A DNA stretch of 64,000 nucleotides from Athripsodes cinereus (GCA_947579605.1 OX388309.1:22201071-22265070); one strand, 5' to 3'; positions 31,603 through 44,854 are shown, counted from the first letter of the stretch. Numbers and translations: made by a program. Notes: generated from the sequence alone by a model not told the origin.

Positions 31603-34600
31603 TGACTGGTAGTCCGCAGCACGTGTAACTAATATTTGATTTATATTTTTTATCTTTCATTTGATGATTATCCACGTCCTATACTCTAGCTCACCTCCTG
31701 CAGCAAGGTGTTCTTGGATCTTGAGAAAAGTTCGCAAATTTGCGGATGATAATCATTATAATAATTTTAAGATGTAAATCAATTATAAAAAAAACCTTTG
31801 ATTGCTTAGGATTGTACTTTCAATTTTCAATGTAATGTAATATTTTTAATTAGATATGCCATGATGGGATAGTAGTAGTGGTAAAACAAGAAAATATCAT
31901 TCCTGGGATACTCAGGATAGAAGTTGGTAAAATACTCATGTTCAGTTTGTGTTTTAAAAACAGTAGTAGGTATATACAATATGTAAAATTGGTCTCGAAG
32001 AAATAATTGTTGAGTTTCTTATTCCTACTGCTTTGGACAGTTTCGTCATATTTCTTACCCCGATGAAGTCTTTTAAAAGCTATTCAGCGTTCTTCTACAT
32101 TGTCGGATATGTTTTTTCAATTGCAGGAGATGATGTCTCCTTTACTCAATGTGAAACTTCCCCTCTTACGAACCTTCAAATTGAGACTTCTCGGTTCGCC
32201 CCAATTTTTCTTAGAATCTAAATAGGTATATATACAAGTTTGTGGTTAAAATACTGTACTCATATATAAATAATGTTTACAATAATATTTCTATAAATAT
32301 ATTTTGCTTGTAACAAACAAAGTTATTTTAGTCTTCGTTCGTATGAATCTATTTTTATATAAAAGGCAATGAATTTGAAGAAATAAAGAAAACTTGGTCA
32401 GTTAAGTAAAAGTATAATTAATTACAGTCAAAATATAAGACAGAAAGTTGGTCAGTTTATTATTAAAAGTAATTACTAATTTCCCTCTGGGGTTTTGTTA
32501 AATGAAATCAATTTATGAGAATTAATGACTTTCGCCTTCTCAGTTCGGTATTTAAATCAGAATCATTTCTGTCACATTTTCTTAATTATTTATCTTTGTA
32601 CTTAAACTTTTTACAATAAAATATTAAAAATAAATTCCCTTGTGTTTTGATCTCCCAACCTAAGATGGTAAAAGCTTTGTACAAAAAATACTGGTAGGTA
32701 CTTACATTACTTTTCTCTTTCAACTTTTAAGACAAAAACTAGTAATAAATCTCACAGGTGTACTTATGTAGGTCCTTTTCGTTTGTTTTCGAACTTTTAC
32801 ATCAAATCAATTTCGGCTTTATATAGGTAAAATGTAATTTTCATCACGACCTTTACCGGATCACAAGCCATGCGTAGATCAAACGTAACATCTTAAAATA
32901 TAAAAGATAGCGAAATAAATCAAAATCTAAGTTATCTATGATTTACTTGTTTTTATTTTTCTTTTCTGTAAATTATTGCAAGTCTCTAATTTTATACGTA
33001 AATAAATTTAGAATAAATACAAGCATAAAAAATACGATAAATCGCAGTCGTGGATATTTTATTTTATTTTTTTTATTTGTTAAAGGAATAAAAAAGAAAT
33101 ACGTCGCATATCAGGCTTGCCATATAAAATGGATAGGAAGAGATGTAAGTATAAAAGAAACTTACACACATATACTCCTATATATGTATTGTAATGTGGT
33201 ACGTTAAAAAATATTACCGTATTTTCTCACAAGCCCATAAAAGAGACGTTTTAAGGGTTTCGCGGTTTTGGCGTAGAACACGCTCTCCTATATTAGAATA
33301 TATTTATGGGCGAGTCTTATTAAAATTTTGTTAAGGCTGTAATAGCATCGTTTGGAGGCTAGGGTGTGTGTGTAGGTACTAAATATATCCATTCATTCTT
33401 AGGCATTTTATATGGTCTAATACTGATGTTACCCACTGTTCTGATGGCTTATATAGACCGGTATTTATTTAAAGAAACAAACAACATACCTATGTATGTG
33501 TACACAGTACATTGGACTTCTGTTTATTCTGGATGAGAACAAACTCGTTATTGTCAATGTTTGTTGTAATATTATTGGAATTATCCTGTTTATAAAAACT
33601 CTCACTCTTTTTAATAAAAAAAGATTTAAACGTCCTTTAATAAAATGTTTCAAAAACACATATGATTAGTTTATGTATACTATTTATGCCACAACTTTTT
33701 GTTTGCAAAATAAAATTAAAAAAATACTACACTCATCCCTTTATTTGAGTCTGATTGAAAACGGAGGTCTATTACGGTATTTTTTCCAGATTCCTTGTCC
33801 ATTATTGCTTCGAGCTATTCTGTCTATTTTAAACCAAGCTATTCGACGCAATTCTCACTATACTATTTGCCACCTACATATTTTAACGACCAGTTTTCTG
33901 ACCAATTTTAGAAAATGCAAAGAATATAGTAGTAGCTTGTTTTTTTTTTTAATCTTTTTCAATATTATATAAACCTAGGTTTTTTGCATTCGGTTGCCGC
34001 CAACATATCCTGGGAAGTCTTTCCTGTATCATAATGATGCTATTCACTCCATAATTTATACATGATTGTAATCCATATACGAGTAGCTTATTGTAATCGC
34101 GTATTTTGTATTACATTGCAATAATAATCGTTTTCTTGGTTTCTTATTAATTATTCATATCTTATAGGTGGTATTATAACGAGTATCCTTATTATTTAAC
34201 ACATTGGCACTGATAGGGTTGGATCAATGAATTGTCGTGTAAATTGTGTGAGTGGGTTCTTATATACCTTCTTCCAGTAATAATAATAACATCTTATATT
34301 GATAATATAAAGTGCAATTTAGTACCTAATAATATGACTCACTCAGCGTGGTGTCGTGAAAGAATGACGTATAAAATTAAGAATAATGTCTCTCGTGTAG
34401 AAGGTTGTAAAGACTTAAATGACATTACGCAGGAGTTGAAGGTTTTATAAGGTCGGCCGCTTAATTTAGCGATGTTAATAGTAATAATAATAATATTAGA
34501 GTAATAATGGCTCATGTACAACTTATTTTAAAGAACAGTAACATAAGAACTTTATTGTATCGGCATTGTCTTTGGAATACTTCATTTTAAAGTAGTTAAA

Positions 34601-37474
34601 AATTAATAATAAATTTTAAATGAACGAAAAGAAAGAGTGGTCAGTTTCTATAATAAATAGATGTCGAATTCTGAATAGTTAATGTTGGCAATAGATCATC
34701 AGCGTTCAACAATTCTAGTCCTGTACATCTATCCTATGTAGGTTTTGTCGCAGTTACCATATTGTATGTAATATACTCTGCCTTTTATTAGTACCAGTAT
34801 ATTCATTTTTGTTTTATAGTTTACATATTATTGGCAAGCCTGTTGTTATTGTAAAAATCTGGACGAATTATGTCGGAGGACAATTAGGTTATAGTTCTAT
34901 CAGATTTATTTTTTATTCCTATAATTTATAGTCACATTTTGAGAAATATTCCTTGTATTTTAAACTACATATTTTTACTCACAATTGATTTTTAAGCTAC
35001 CTTATAAAGAAACAAATATTGTTTTATTGAACTGGCATGTTTGAATGTTGTCAGTCATTGTATTATATAAAAAATAACATTTGCGGTCAAATAAATATCA
35101 GTTACTTTTTGCCTCTAGGTTTTTCTCTACTAAATACGTTATTATTATGACCTTAATTAAAGCTATTTAGTTCGTGTCGGAACTTAGCGAATTTCAGCAT
35201 AAAAACTCGCAACATATTGTTAATAACGATGATATATTTCTTTTATGGGGTCCTAATTGGATAGGGTAATATCCCATAATATGCCATTTTCTTAAATGAT
35301 ATTAGATTTTAATATGAAGTGCATTTTCACGTTTATGGTATGTAATTTATATAATGAGATTGGCCAATCTGTTTTCCAGACAATTATGTTGTGTAAGTCG
35401 GAGCTTTGAATTAATTTCAAGGTTAGATTTTTGAGTTAATTTTTCACAAAATTTTGATCATTTCGCTTACTGCTGAATTATGTATAGTTGAATATTTATT
35501 GGTTAGTTTTGCAAACTTAATCAAATTGAAGAAAGAATGATAATATAGAAGCATTGATATCAAACCTATGACAACGGTATAGAAAAACGTTTCTATTGCG
35601 CAAAACCGCTATTTCCCCTCGCACAAGATATCCGGACAAACTTATTTTAAAACACTTCGTTCAGATAACAATGATATCAGGGCAATTGCAGTTGGAAGGG
35701 GTAAAAAAGTTAGCACAGAGTGGTCCTGAGCTTCGTTTCTAATCTTGATCTCCGAGAGAAACACTGGCTTTGTATGTAAAATATAAGTCTATTTTTTAAA
35801 CGATGAAATTAATATACCTACCAAATATTTAGATATATGTGTTGACATATAAATATAAAATAACAAAAATATTGTTGTGTTTTTGCTTTAGAACTATACG
35901 ACTCAAAACATGGTGGGCGAAATCATCACGACAAATTTGCATAATTGATTGCTAATGTTGTCTGGCACAGAAAGATACTACAACTAACTTGAATCTAACA
36001 AGAATCTGGTTGATTGTATTTTTCGTACTGTTAGTGAAATTCGGTGTTATTTACTTTGGTTAAATCAAAATCACATTTGTTAGAAGAATTCGATTGTATT
36101 ATATGTGGCATCTAGGACATGTATTATAAATAATTAGCCTTTTAAAGTAGCATTTTCAGTTGGAAATTATTACTATTTATGCTAAAAAAAGAATGAATAG
36201 AATTTAATTTGGTATAACATGTCTTTTTAATGCGACATAAATGTTAATCCTAGGAAAGGCTTCTTTATCTTACATCTTCCAAAGTAACTCGTTTTCATTA
36301 CTTTCTGTTTCTTTTTTGTCATTTATTCATCCTTTATTATAGGAGGAATATAGAAAACAATTTAATATCAACGCAGACCAATACAACAAATCTAAAGGCT
36401 GCAAACATTCGTATTGAAATTCTGATCTGAGAAATTAAAATATAATAAAAACCAAACCAGTTGGTCAGCTATAAAATATATTATTTTTTAATTTCATCTT
36501 CGATGTTCGTATCAAATAAGAAAAAAACATAAAAAAATCCCATTACAATAAAAATAATATGCTAATGACAATGTTTAATTAAAGGAAATGAGTTTTCTCA
36601 AACCAGTTGTGTAATTACTTAAGAATTAGCAGCAATCTTTATCGTTTTAATCCCTTTTTAACAACTAAGGATTTACTTACATACATATCTTGGTCATCAT
36701 TGATTATGAGTTATGATTTGAATAATTTTATTTCTCCTAATTAAAATACGTGCAGAGTTGTGAATTACGCCCATAAAACTCTAATATATTATTTTGTTCG
36801 TAACAGTGCCGCTGGTTTGTGATTCTTCTGACATTATAATAAAAACTATTTGAGAGTCAAAGTAAAATTAAATACTGTAGTTGTTGTATGAAATTCTCTT
36901 AACCTAGTCCAGGCAATTTGTTTAACGATGTTTTCAACTTACAATTAACTTAAAAAATATAAAAAAACAATTGTTATTGCCTTTTCTTCGGTTTTATTTA
37001 TTCACAAGTTGTATACTTTCCATTATAGAGTTAAAGTTATCTCTCTATCTGGTTTATAAAAGAACAACTGTATGAATTCACTTATTATGATCCACATATT
37101 ATTCATTATTTTATTCCACGATAGTCATTACATTATTTTTAAACTTTGAAGCAAGGAACTTACACCCGTTGCGAGTACGCATTGTTTTTCTATATTCTTC
37201 ATTACCCCGGAATGCGATAATACAAAGATATGAAATTGTTAAAAAAAATTATCACCCATAATTTTGTTTCGTAGGTACTTATAATTATGTACGTATTAGA
37301 AACTCCACTGTAGTGTTACATAAAATATACTATTTGATACATATTTTATTTTTTTTCGTTATTAACATTATTATTTATCGACAAATTATGCAAATTATCA
37401 CATGAACCGTTTCACAAATGAATGTTAAAAAAATATTCGTGTGAACTGCTGAATATGAAATAATACTATCGATT
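31603..37474. other. About 5.9 kb without recognisable genes
   Basis: AT-rich throughout. A SINE A 3'-end remnant (TATGCCATGATGGGATAGTAG) lies at 31855-31884. Frames such as 32938-33207 and 33673-33972 are lysine-, leucine- and phenylalanine-rich by composition and show no motif. A slightly GC-richer patch at 35600-35760 has no coding pattern I recognise. Confidence 0.5.
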
Positions 37475-38160
37475 AGCTATATCATCGTTGCATATTTAAA
37501 ATGGCGTATGTGCGAACATTTTTATTTAGGCACGCTCTTAAAAAACTGTGCATTAGGGTATTAAAATGAGATTTGAACTTTTTATTGGCATGTGATATTT
37601 TTCTAAAAATATTAATTTTTGAAATTGATACTAAGAATCAATTATTATTAAATTATTTATTTATTACATATTTTACAGGGATACGAATAGTAATGTACTT
37701 ACAGAAAATATTTACAGAATTATATTAAGCCATAAGTGGACCTGCAGGGCTACTCTTGACACAATCTAAATACGATCTTAATCTAGTCTTGATCTTGATC
37801 ATACGACGCACGAAGGGACTATGGTCAAATACACCACGCTACCGCTACCGCGGCCAATAATCACTTCGCGCGTCGTATGTTTAAGATTAAGATCGTGTTT
37901 AGATTTTGTCAAGAGTAACCCTGCAGTATAACTGTTATTTATTACATTTTTAACAGGGATACAAACAATCATATTTATGCAGATAATATAATTTTTTTTT
38001 TATTAAGCCATAAGTGGACCAGTAAAGTCCCATAGCAATGTCAATATGTAAAACAATGCAAAGCAATGTTTATTTTAGTTAATAAGCAGTTTATTTTAGA
38101 AATGACTAAACATTTATAAATTTACATACGCCATTTTAAATATGCAACGACGATATGCTG
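37475..38160. mobile_element. TIR element hosting MITE-1
   Basis: A 37-bp terminal inverted repeat, 37475-37511 against 38124-38160, contains GCATATTTAAAATGGCGTAT with only a few mismatches between arms. The 686-bp interior is non-coding and includes a direct duplication of about 90 bp (about 37650-37742 and 37930-38027, sharing GGGATAC and AAGCCATAAGTGGACC) with MITE-1 copy 2 between the two halves. No transposase is seen. Confidence 0.7.
37742..37926 (-). mobile_element. MITE-1, TIR element copy 2
   Basis: A 185-bp copy of the element at 5890-6097, inverted relative to it. Its ends CTGCAGGG and CCCTGCAG are a perfect inverted repeat that continues as ACTCTTGACA/TGTCAAGAGT for about 42 bp with few mismatches. 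It lies exactly between two copies of a duplicated 90-bp host segment. Confidence 0.82.
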
Positions 38161-38619
38161 CGAGTACATACATAGTATAATTATTACAATATCTATCAGT
38201 TAATAATAATTATTATTATTATTAATCCTCGTTTAATACGGGCAATAAATTATATTGTTTAACATTAAGCGTGGAGCAATTAAATTGAATAAAATTATTC
38301 GGAATTTAATTTTATTCAGGTATGTATTGTATTAATAATAATAATAATTTCAAATTATCGGATGATTGGGTAGGTAATTTGATTTTAAATTGGGATAATA
38401 CAACATACACAACGACAATATTATGTTATATCTAGTCCCTAAAATGTTATAACTTTTAATACATTTACCTAGTCTATTTTGATTATGTTATAATTGTTTG
38501 ATAGGTTTGTGGAGTCATTTTGGAATAATATTATAATTCAATTTATATATAATTCATATGAGTATCAGTATGATCATTCGTAATGGGAAAATATAAACAA
38601 TTTTTTTTATATTAAAAGT
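38161..38619. other. No recognisable gene
   Basis: AT-rich, with AAT/ATT triplet runs at about 38200-38226 and 38334-38350. Confidence 0.5.
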
Positions 38620-38774
38620 TTATATTATTAACCCAAATACGACCTTATACCTACACCTTTCAAAGTAAGCTAAAAGCTTGTGTTGTGAAAAAGGAGTTTG
38701 CCAGCACCTAGGATTGAACCGCGCACCCTTTGTGCACGAGGCCGAGACTCTATCTCCAAGCTACTGACGAACTC
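38620..38774 (-). repeat. SINE B (tRNA-derived), diverged
   Basis: Minus-strand copy. The B box reads GGTTCAATCC, the A-box region is TAGCTTGGAGA, and the tail keeps GTATTTGGGTTTATA. The head end shows a small local repeat of GACGAACT at 38767 and 38780. Confidence 0.8.
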
Positions 38775-38841
38775 TACCGACGAACTTATTTATGAAATAG
38801 TTTTTAATTTTGCCTAAAACAATTATGTTTAATTCATCATA

Positions 38842-39022
38842 TGTGGGGAAAGCTGGCAGACAAACTGCGTGTTATAAATACGCAACTAATTCTATCCATG
38901 TCAATAAAAATAATATCTTTTGGATGTGTGGCATGTCTCATCACTGAATGGAAGACATTAAATGTATTTTTCCTGCCTTTTGCAGGATATTCAAAAATTT
39001 ACACAAAAGAAAAGGAGTCCTA
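38842..39022 (-). repeat. SINE A, old copy
   Basis: The plus strand GCAGACAAACTGCG, then TGGCATGTCTCATCACTGAAT, then CCTGCCTTTTGCAGGATA follow the order of the SINE A minus strand, with heavy divergence. The 76-codon frame over it is not a gene. Confidence 0.5.
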
Positions 39023-39866
39023 TTTACTGTCGGAAACTTCATGTGAAAATTTAAAACTTTGCCAACAGTAATTATAAATTATTTTGTTGTGATTTCAGTT
39101 TCTTGTTATTCCAAACATTACAAGTTTTAATTATCTACAAATTTGATTTACAAATTCCTTGAAAATAGATAGACATCAACTGGCAATCAAATGACAAAAC
39201 ATATATTGATTAGGTATATTACGAATACTCAATAAAATACTTGTGGATACAATTAATATATTATCATATGTCAATTATTTGATTCATTTCCCGTGTAGAC
39301 ATTAACACTAAATAATACATTAACGATTTCTTTAGAAAATAATAAAACATTTCGGAAATCGATGTCATTCGTAATATGTTTTGTATGAGTTTTTGGTATA
39401 ATATAATTTTGCAAACGAAAAAGTGTCGAAGCGTTTTATGGGAAAAATTATTTAAAAAAATGTTAGTATCGTGTGGAAAACACGAATTTAATTACCGACA
39501 TTCATAATGTTGTATCTGCCCATGGGTGTTACCACGAAAGGAGAGGGCAATCTGGGGGAGTTTCCCCTCTAGGATCTCGAAAATAGACAAAAATAGTAAG
39601 TATTCAAATTGAAAAAAACGAAAAAGACAAAAATAGTAAGTAAGTATTGAAATATTTACATTGAAGTGGGGATTTACCTAGCCCTAGAAAATCAAACTAG
39701 TGATTTTTTGTACCAAATTTGTTGCACAATAATATTTTAAATTCCTATATTTAATTGAAAAGTTGAGCATTTCTATCGATTTCTGCACCTAAAAATTGAG
39801 ACCAAATAGAATAGGTACACGTAGTCAAAAGTGGTAATAAAAAAATCTTAGATTTTTATTATTTAT
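39023..39866. other. No gene; short local duplication
   Basis: GACAAAAATAGTAAGTA occurs twice, at about 39583 and 39627. A GC-richer patch at 39515-39575 is unassigned. Confidence 0.45.
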
Positions 39867-40010
39867 TGAGTCGACGTTAATTTTGTATAACTGGTGTGTC
39901 AGACATTCATGGTTCATTGTCAGAATTAGAGTCATTGACAATGACTTTATAAGTCGAAATAAGTCACTACTCAATAAAATCTTTTAAGTAAAACTAAAAC
40001 CAATTGTGTT
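39867..40010 (+). mobile_element. Penelope-like fragment
   Basis: ATTGAGTCGACGTTAATTTT matches 4027-4046, with one difference. Downstream lies a degenerate hammerhead-like motif (39934-39982), the same order as in the 3897-4375 element. No coding sequence. Confidence 0.45.
39934..39982 (+). ncRNA. Degenerate hammerhead-like motif
   Basis: TTGACAATGACTT stands where CTGATGATG would be, followed by a GACTT-TAT-AAGTC stem, GAAA at 39956-39959, TAAGTCAC as a possible stem III and cleavage site, and a trailing AATAAAA. Core changes make it almost surely inactive. An alternative hairpin (CATTGTCA/TGACAATG) competes. Confidence 0.25.
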
Positions 40011-40569
40011 TTTTCCGTATATAAATTCTAAGTTTTTGGCCCCCCTATAGAAAATTCTGTATCCGCTCTTGTATCTGTGTATGGAACTCCTGTTGTTACT
40101 TCACAGGACATTAGGTTTCGATGTATCCTTTATTGCCAAACTTTGTCGCCCCTTCATACTGAGTTTCGGTTGTTAAATGTAGATGCAAATAACGATAAAA
40201 CTTTGATTAATTATGATAGCCTCCCTGAACGATAAAGGCTCTCTTATCTTTATTCATATTGATTTTGTGCTTGTTAACTTTGAAATTGACTGATAAATAA
40301 GACAGTCAATAAATTAATTATTGTTATTGATGAACTTAGTTTGTTCGAGTAATATTATCATTGAATCATTACTTGAAATTGTGAGAATTTATTCATTTTA
40401 TTATAAATTGACAAGTAGATACTAAACATTTTTTTCATGAAATTCGCAAAACGTCTGTTACTTTTGACATTATCAATTGTGATATATACTTATTTTCTAT
40501 TCCTATACATTGCAAATAACTTAAACGTGGACATAGAGAATATAGTGAATGTTATTATAATAGTAATTA
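40011..40569. other. No recognisable gene
   Basis: A TTGGCCCCCCTATAGAAAAT stretch near 40035 looks like repeat debris, but I cannot assign it. Confidence 0.45.
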
Positions 40570-40797
40570 TGGTGCCTTTGTAATAGATCAGAAACGATAA
40601 TCCTAACTGGATTATGTTTTGAGAACTTCCAATGGAAGTTGGTAAAAAAGAACATCGTTCATTCGTCCACAAACATTTAAATAGTCCAGACGTCCTTCTT
40701 TCATAATACATCGTTCCTAAGACAATGACATTAGATCACAAGTAATTTATTGGGAAGAGTTGACCCAATCGCCATAAAGATACTCTGAACGAATAGT
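40570..40797 (+). pseudogene. (GAT)-tailed LINE C-terminus, decayed
   Basis: Conceptual translation in one frame aligns throughout with the intact copy at 42669: V-I-D-Q-K-R at the start, LDYVLRTSNGSW, RRPSFIIHRS, DNDIRSQ and WEELTQ, broken by about six stops. Every stop replaces W, G, Y, A or R codons by ordinary point mutation. The minus-strand 73-codon frame here is the shadow. This is an old insertion of the same family in opposite orientation to the 42.7-kb copy. Confidence 0.75.
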
Positions 40798-41743
40798 GTT
40801 TTTGAGTTGCGTTTATACAATACATTCTAAGGAACGCAATAAGGAAATGATACATCTCCTAGTCTGTTGAATACAAAAAGTAAGAGGAGCAGGATTGAAC
40901 AGCTGACTAAAATGAATTCAGCTAACTATGGCGCGGTAAATAAATTATTGAAAAATAAAGATTTTCGCTCACTTACTCATACGATCAGGAAATCCAACCA
41001 ACCATGCAATAAACATCCAAGTCATTTCTCCATGTCGATGAAAGTTACTAGGTAGTTGGCCTTGTTGCTGTTGGTCGTTTTGTCGAGGCGAGCCCTTACC
41101 TTTCTGCTAATTAATGTGAAAGGTTTCAATGAAATACAATTAAAACGTTACAAATTTCAATATTTTGTTTTTTTATCATCGTTGCTTCAAGGTTTAATTT
41201 TGTTATTGGTTTTTAAGAGGTTTACTGTGCAAAATTAAATACCTAATTGGAAAAGATATTTTTCAATATTGCAATATTATTTTAAAATTATAATATCAAA
41301 ACCCTGAAATAATTATTAATTAATTCTTTTTAAAATCCTTTAAGATGTTTTGATAAAGTAGATAAAAATTCTTGTTTTATTTATTCTACAATTTATATAA
41401 TTAAGGTTTCCATTAGATTTATTTATTTTATTTTTATTTATTTATTATTCCAATAGAGCATACAAAATTAACATAAAAAACAATATAATGGAATATATTG
41501 CCCCACTAGATTAAAATCTGTTCTGGGGCAATACTAGAAAAAAATACATATATCAAAATACAATTTTTCAAATATGACTTAAAATACAATTCTTTTATGT
41601 AAACTTGAATAAGAGTTAAAATAATTCAAAATACATAATGAAATATAAGATAGGTTCTTACTTTTTGTACGTAATGGTGTAATTTTGACCTTAAGCTAAT
41701 AAGTGTGTATATGTGTCACTAATCCCTATATTGTGCGAAATTC
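40798..41743. other. No gene; possible LINE tail
   Basis: An ATTT-rich run at 41415-41452 followed by TGGAATATATTGCCCCACTA-type sequence could be the minus-strand 3' end of an unidentified LINE. Otherwise nothing recognised. Confidence 0.4.
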
Positions 41744-41863
41744 ATGGTAAAATGCACCTTATGGTAAAATGCACTTCATGTTTTTAAGGTAAAATGCACA
41801 TTATTCTTTAATTCTTGGTGCCTTTATGGTAAAATGCACTTTATTCTTTAATTCTTGGTGCCT
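41744..41863 (+). repeat. Nested short tandem repeat
   Basis: GGTAAAATGCAC occurs four times (about 41747, 41763, 41788, 41828). The last two belong to a 40-bp tandem pair that also repeats TTATTCTTTAATTCTTGGTG. Confidence 0.85.
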
Positions 41864-42644
41864 ACTTTACTAATTATGGTTTTTGTAAATTTTTATTTTA
41901 TATTGAATGAATGTTTACTTTTTTTATATTAACGAGCATTAAAATTCTTGGCAAATTTTACTAAATTTCGTCATTCAAATTGAGCAGATCTCTTGCTTTT
42001 ATTGTACTTCTTCATGTCACAAATCATATATATTTTTTGTAAAAGGTAGGCACCATGAATATGTTAATTTATTTTATGTTTACAAAAATTCAAGCCTTTG
42101 GATATTTTTTCTAGATACGGTAAAGCATCTAAAGTAGGTATATATATAAATTGCAGTGTCGTGTCATCCATACTAATTTACCTATTTATTAAAAAAAACA
42201 ATTAACATTGTTTATGGTTTTTTTACATAATACTATTCTCGTTTACAGGATTAGAATAATTTAAAAACTATAAAAAACAATCCGGTAGTTTTGAATAACG
42301 CGTACAATGTAAGTGAATAAATTCCGATGTTGACACATTGTGATGAGTCGATCGAACCATGCTAGATTATTTTATGTTTTACTGCACGACGAGGCTTGCT
42401 CTATGATTGAATTACAAGCCATACAGCGGGAATAAAGGAAAATTTAATCCTGAAATTTTTCAGTGTTCTGTAGATTATATCGTTTTGTAAAGACCCACTC
42501 TCGTTTAATCGCTCCAGTAAAACGACATTGGGCACTCTTAGTTCTGAGATAGGTGTTCATAATTCATGTTCTTACATGTATCATTATGGTCTTGTGGAGT
42601 ACTAGGTATATTATTATATGGAGTCAAATTTAGGGTAATTTCAA
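41864..42644. other. No recognisable gene
   Basis: AT-rich spacer; nothing recognised. Confidence 0.5.
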
Positions 42645-42654
42645 TATCTATAAT

Positions 42655-43027
42655 CATCATCATCGCCCTCAACGCTCCTGTCGGGAGCACAGGGCAGAAA
42701 CCAGCCTCCTCCACTCAGAGCGTCTCTGTGCCAATTGCGTCACCTCTTCCCACGACATTCCTTGTGCTCTGATATCGTTGTCATAGGAACGGTGTATTGT
42801 GAAAGAGGGACGCCCGGGCCTACGGAACCCCTGCGGACGGAAGAACAGTGCTCTTTTTGGCCAACTATCATTGGGCATTCTCAAAACATGTCCCAGCCAG
42901 GACCATCGTCTCTCTTGTATTACGGAGATTACAGGTCTCTGCTGGGTGCGCCGGCGCACAGCATCATTTGTAACATGTTCATACCATCTGACATCCAAAA
43001 TCCTTCTAAGACACTTGTTTTCAAAGC
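42655..43027 (-). mobile_element. 5'-truncated LINE, (GAT)n tail, 10-bp TSD
   Basis: Flanked by TATCTATAAT at 42645-42654 and 43028-43037. The longest member of the (GAT)-tailed family here (relatives at 6851, 8971, 40570, 53577). The tail lies at 42655-42665 on the minus-strand 3' side. Confidence 0.87.
42669..43027 (-). pseudogene. RTE-like LINE C-terminus
   Basis: About 118 codons in one open frame ending at 42669, truncated at its 5' end by insertion. Features in order: FENKCLRRILDVRW, SVIQERRWSWLGHVLRM (the R..WLGHV.RM motif common to RTE-like LINEs), a proline/glycine linker FRRPGRPSFT, then SWEEVTQLAQRRSEWRRLVSAL, the AxxRxxWR.LV tail that usually ends these proteins. The apparent start at 42998 is only the first ATG in the fragment. 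No frame break is visible, so it may be young, but it has no RT or endonuclease domain and is inactive. Confidence 0.85.
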
Positions 43028-43037
43028 TATCTATAAT

Positions 43038-44854
43038 ACTAATTTAAAATTGAAATGGACCTATTGCTTGCACACATAATATTTATTTAATAAACTGTTT
43101 ATTTAGATGTACTTATTGATTATTGGGTGGTGAATACTCATTAAGAAAACCTTAGGAACGCCACTGATAAAAAGGTACAATTCGACTTATAAAAGCGAAA
43201 ACTTAAATTCTTCTACAATCAAAATCAAAATAATTACGAAGTTTATTCCTTATAATTGTTTTCTAATTGGGAACAGCTAATAAAAACCGTTCGAGAAATC
43301 TTGGACGCAAATCTGCAAAGGTAAAAACACAGGTAAAATAATGAAGGCTTTGACTCAGATGCCGATGATTTGAACAAACTAATCTCGTGCCACGATTTAT
43401 GTAAAATTTATACTCTGCTTTTTTCTGATATTTAATTTGTCTGTCGTTACGGAGCGTTATCTAAATGAACCGATATATTTTGCATTTAATTATTTTTCTT
43501 TGTTCGTTGAATTTTCTGATACAATCTTTTGGTCTGGTTGCAGTAGTTTTGTTATTTATTATTCTCGTTTGTTTTATAATTAAGTATGTATAATATAATC
43601 TGAGATAAGATTGTGCTTAAGTGAGTTACAGCAATTATCTTAACAGAAGCTTGATAAGAATGAGTGTTGTCCAGAGACTCCAATTAATATCGCAATATCT
43701 ACTTATTATGTAAGTTATGGTTTTTGTATGCCCAAAACATCGGATGGTCCGAATCATTATTGTACCAACGCACGTAACTGGAAATAGTATCTAAAGTTAC
43801 AAACATACAACGGTATGAAAGGTTAAATTCAGTAGCTATAAGAGTACCTACTTAGTTGTATGTAAGTATAGTATTGTATACAAATTCATGTTTATTATTT
43901 TATTTTGATTTATACACTATATATACAAGCGTCATTTCCTAGACATTTGACGGTACTTATGTATAATACTTTACGGAGACAACGTCATTCATAAGTTTTG
44001 TTACTTTTAAACTTTGGTACCTACTTGTTTTATTGAAAAAATCCATCTTTTAAATAAATATGTATGTGACTATAACGCCGTATAGGTAATTGTTAATTTT
44101 GTAAGGATGTAATATAAACTTTTGACTCCCGCTGACTCAGTTTCCGTTTCTTTTTCAAATTTAATTATTTTCTCATCAGCATCAGCAGCAATAAATACAT
44201 ATTATGTCGTCACTACACATTTTAATAATAAGCCATTACATCAAACTACCACCAGCGCACTTGCGTGAGAATGTTGCATAACAGAAAGAGATGTTATATA
44301 TTTATATATATAACATTGTTTGAAGAGTATGAATATTGACAAAACATACCTACTATTGTTGGTATACGAGTTAAGTTGAGAACAACACATGGTTTCATAC
44401 AGATATCTTATTTTATCATCACCATCTATTTATATACAGCATACAACGACCGGCGTAATAAGGGTATCCTGAATGGATGATATCATTTTAACCCCATCAC
44501 TACCCGTCTAAACTATGGGGAATACTTTTTTCTATGCAGTACATCCGCCGAGTGTTAGAATGTTTTGGTATTATTACAATACAAAATATACTTACTACAA
44601 TACGAAAATGTTGCATATAAACAACCTCAGTAATCCGTAATAACATGGAATTTTCGATTTTCTCTCGATGTTCGATAATGTGAAAAAAGTCACAAATCTG
44701 AATGGCATTGCTTTTTTTATCTGAATGAAGAAATAAAAGCCTATTCTTATAAATATTTCGTTTCTCATTCATTCACGTTCGACGAAAAAAATGTAGGGAA
44801 CAGTAAGACTCCTCGATTCCGAAAGATTTTGTTGTGCGTTGGAGTTTTCGTTAA
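43038..44854. other. No recognisable gene
   Basis: AT-rich spacer. A 90-codon minus-strand frame at 44500-44772 has no motif and is not called. Confidence 0.5.
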
